Shown here piece after piece: positions 61,898 to 64,000 of a stretch of DNA of 64,000 nucleotides (its first letter is position 1; the number at the start of each line of letters is the position of its first letter). The translations under genes were made by a program, and so were the position numbers. The stretch covers positions 1-64,000 of the forward strand of contig CATKHK010000025.1 in the NCBI GenBank assembly GCA_949751835.1, written 5' to 3'. This DNA comes from Blepharisma japonicum (Eukaryota > Ciliophora > Heterotrichea > Heterotrichida > Blepharismidae). Under the pieces are notes generated by a model. The model did no database searches. It was not told where the DNA came from and saw only the letters and a list, made by a program, of their open reading frames with translations.

Positions 61898-63445
61898 ATG
61901 GTAATAGCATATGCTCTCGACTCTTTTGACACTGAAAAAGTGGCAATTGTAGGCGAGGTGACACGATACGTAGTTCTCGCTCTTTTTACAGTGATGTTCT
62001 TGGCCTCAGTAGGCACAGTCAATCGAGGAGGAAGTCTTTATAGTTTATGATATTCCATCACATATGTTCAATTCATCCGCTGCATTCCTATTATCGACCT
62101 ACAGCAAACTGAAGTATTCAATTCATTTTTCAGCGAACTTTATAGAATTTATAATATTTATACCTTATTTCCTGTTACTACTGATGTAAGTATTTCTCAA
62201 CAAAGATTTAAAATGCTAGGATTTCAGGGGACAATCTTTATAAATAATGCTGAAGAAATGCTCTGAGCATGAGGCTTATGCCTCGCCTTGATGCTAATCA
62301 TAATGATATTTGCAGGCTGCATACAGTCAGAAGTGATGAGAGATATTATGGGGTATACAAAATACTCTCTAATAATAAGAGCAACTCTGATTGTTATTTT
62401 TGATATTGTGATTTGTGCGGTTTTACAGATCTATTATGCAGATTTTCAAGGCGCTGTCCCTTTTACAAGCACATTGATATCGTTGATGTTTCTTACAATG
62501 AGTGCTTTATTTGTAATTTTTGTACCAGTTTCAATTAAGCTGAAACTTAGATTGACTAAAGAAGTGCCTCCAGAAAAGTGTTTGGAGTCAATTATGACTA
62601 TTATAGGGGAGTTTTATGGAAGAATGGAGATGACGCAGTATTTGTTTTATCCTATTTTACTTGTAGTTCGGTCAGCTGCTGCAATCATCTTAGTATTGCT
62701 ATATGATTATCCAATCATCCAAATCTCAACAATTGGTTTCGGACAGGTTATTATTCTTGCTTATTTATTGGGATTCCGGCCTTTCAAATATCACTTAGAT
62801 AATTGATTTGTTTTCGCTACTGAGTCGTTAATCTTGCTCTTTATTGGTCTCTCTTCTTTTTATTTGTTATCTGATACCTATACTGGCTATACCCCTTACT
62901 TAGACATCTTTTGCATCCTTATTCCTCTAATTGGAATTCTAACATGCATTATAAGATACTTATGCGCCGCAGTGTTCAATGGTTCATGGCATGAACTTCG
63001 CACAGTTTTGCAGTCTAAAAATAACGTCTCTGAGCCAACCCTGGAATCTTCAATAGATTTCAAGGACAATTACTCAGGAAGCAGTGACACAAAAATGAAG
63101 CGAAAAGTCCTAAATAGGAAAGAAACAGAAATAAAATCGCAGCTGCCCAATGAGCCTTATGACAATTTGTATAGAGAAACTGGAGTAGAACAAGGAGACA
63201 CTAGTAAAAACGTTAAGTATTTTAGAGAAAGCAATGGAGAAAACTGAAAAGTGGTTGAGCTTAAGGACCCCAGAGAAACACGCTCATATAGGCATGAAGA
63301 TCTTGGGGTTCGTGTCAATTATTCATCTCCTAGCAGCAGACGAAATTCCTATTATGGAGAAGGTATCCCATTTTATCCACGAATAGCTGCAAAATACCAC
63401 AAATATAAAGTAGATCAGAGGAGTGTGACTCCATCAAGTCCTTAA
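61898..63445 (+). CDS. Polytopic membrane protein with basic C-terminal tail
   Basis: 515 aa with TGA as Trp, ATG 61898 to TAA 63443. About nine hydrophobic segments fall between 61950 and 62980 (for example LMLIIMIFAGCI, IVIFDIVICAVL, ILLVVRSAAAIILVLLY, IIPLIGILTCIIRY). The motif LLGFRPFKYHLDNWF sits before the last ones. The tail is hydrophilic and basic. The pattern resembles the membrane half of large ciliate cysteine-rich surface proteins and TRP-like proteins, but here the extracellular cysteine-rich part is absent. I cannot assign transport or receptor activity. Confidence 0.65.
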
Positions 63446-63530
63446 ATATAACTTAATTTGTTATATTTATTTACTTTATGTAAATATAAGCTGATTATAA
63501 TAAATTAGCATATAATATAGCATTAATAAG

Positions 63531-64000
63531 CTAATATTTAAATCTCTTCTTTTGTTGGGTTGAAATATACGCAAATACTTCTTTCAGCGTAAAATTCTGG
63601 GTGTTTGATTTAGGGATAACTTCTGAGTCAAAGCACCTAACATTAATCGGCTGCAAAATATCGTAGTTTTCTTGCTTAGAAGTTTCTTTTCTATCAGTTG
63701 TTTGTGGATTTATATAGAAAGAAGCCTTAGACTCTCCGACATCTCTTGACCTAAACAGTTTTCCGTTTCGAATAATAGGGCTTTCCTGTCTTGGCTTTAT
63801 CCCAGAAATTACCATAGTGTCAGAGCTGGCCAGCCTCGGCGATTTATTAAAAAAGGTTTTTGTGAATGCTTTTTGGCTGGTTTTGTCCTTTTTGTCTAAG
63901 TTTAGATAAGAAATATGCATGTTGTTGTGCATTGAAGAAGATCGGTTGAGCTCTTCACCGCTATTTGGGGAATTCATAGAGTTTGAGGAAATAGGGGAAA
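63531..64000 (-). CDS. C-terminal part of a hypothetical protein (cut by the window end)
   Basis: The frame is open from the right edge through at least 156 codons to TAA 63531. It is Ser/Asn/Lys-rich and low in order (SGEELNRSSSMHNN, KSPRLASSD), ending with a short helical segment (FTLKEVFAYISTQQKKRFKY). The start is outside the window. No domain is recognised. Confidence 0.6.
   Translation of the reverse strand, partial: SPISSNSMNSPNSGEELNRSSSMHNNMHISYLNLDKKDKTSQKAFTKTFFNKSPRLASSDTMVISGIKPRQESPIIRNGKLFRSRDVGESKASFYINPQTTDRKETSKQENYDILQPINVRCFDSEVIPKSNTQNFTLKEVFAYISTQQKKRFKY

Noticed and set aside
1-64000. tRNA or rRNA genes, CRISPR arrays, telomere repeats, LTR elements or viral genes
   Set aside because: I looked for T-loop consensus, spaced direct repeats, terminal repeats and capsid, integrase or protease motifs and found none I could support.

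Overview
The window is nuclear DNA of a heterotrich ciliate, most likely Blepharisma. Three things in the sequence point there. (1) TGA is read as tryptophan while TAA and TAG end genes: many long frames stay open only through TGA, and TGA falls on invariant Trp positions, such as the CIDDW of a RING-H2 finger, the GISNW of an RNF213 AAA module and the YNPW of an AAA-ATPase-like relic. (2) Two genes carry clean 15-nt GT-AG introns, the miniature size known from heterotrichs. Stentor has such introns but uses the standard code, so the combination favours Blepharisma. (3) The DNA is AT-rich and genes are often only tens of bases apart.

The left two thirds (about 1-43,300) is a repeat-rich, birth-and-death region. 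It starts with a decayed kinesin and then holds an intact B-box/coiled-coil/kelch gene and several decayed relatives. A tandem duplication of a roughly 16.5-kb unit follows (6278-22747 and 23146-41251). Each unit has a leader with a kelch relic and then a giant RNF213-like locus of about 4,600 codons. The locus holds an N-terminal ORF (A) and a C-terminal ORF (B) with the AAA core and an RZ-like zinc finger but no recognisable RING. A and B lie in different frames in both copies. In copy 2 a 5'-truncated LINE of about 1.6 kb sits exactly at the A/B junction. Its retained frame is open in the host code and carries twenty 15-bp repeats. Past copy 2 lie a decayed AAA-ATPase-like/PD-(D/E)XK gene and another kelch paralog.

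The right third (44,500-64,000) is compact and ordinary: an OSCA/TMEM63-like channel, a short prohibitin-like protein, a FYVE-like protein with a CAAX-type end, an ankyrin protein, an OTU-like protein with a 15-nt intron, an SPX-EXS (XPR1/PHO1) phosphate exporter, a large TPR protein, an alveolate-type hypothetical, two more kelch paralogs, a RING-H2 membrane protein with a 15-nt intron, a polytopic membrane protein and the end of one more gene.

RNF213 in animals is an antimicrobial and lipid-droplet ubiquitin ligase, and B-box/coiled-coil proteins resemble TRIM ligases. The clustering and turnover of both families suggests a fast-evolving ubiquitin-type defence or quality-control neighbourhood. 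That role is inference, not something the sequence shows.
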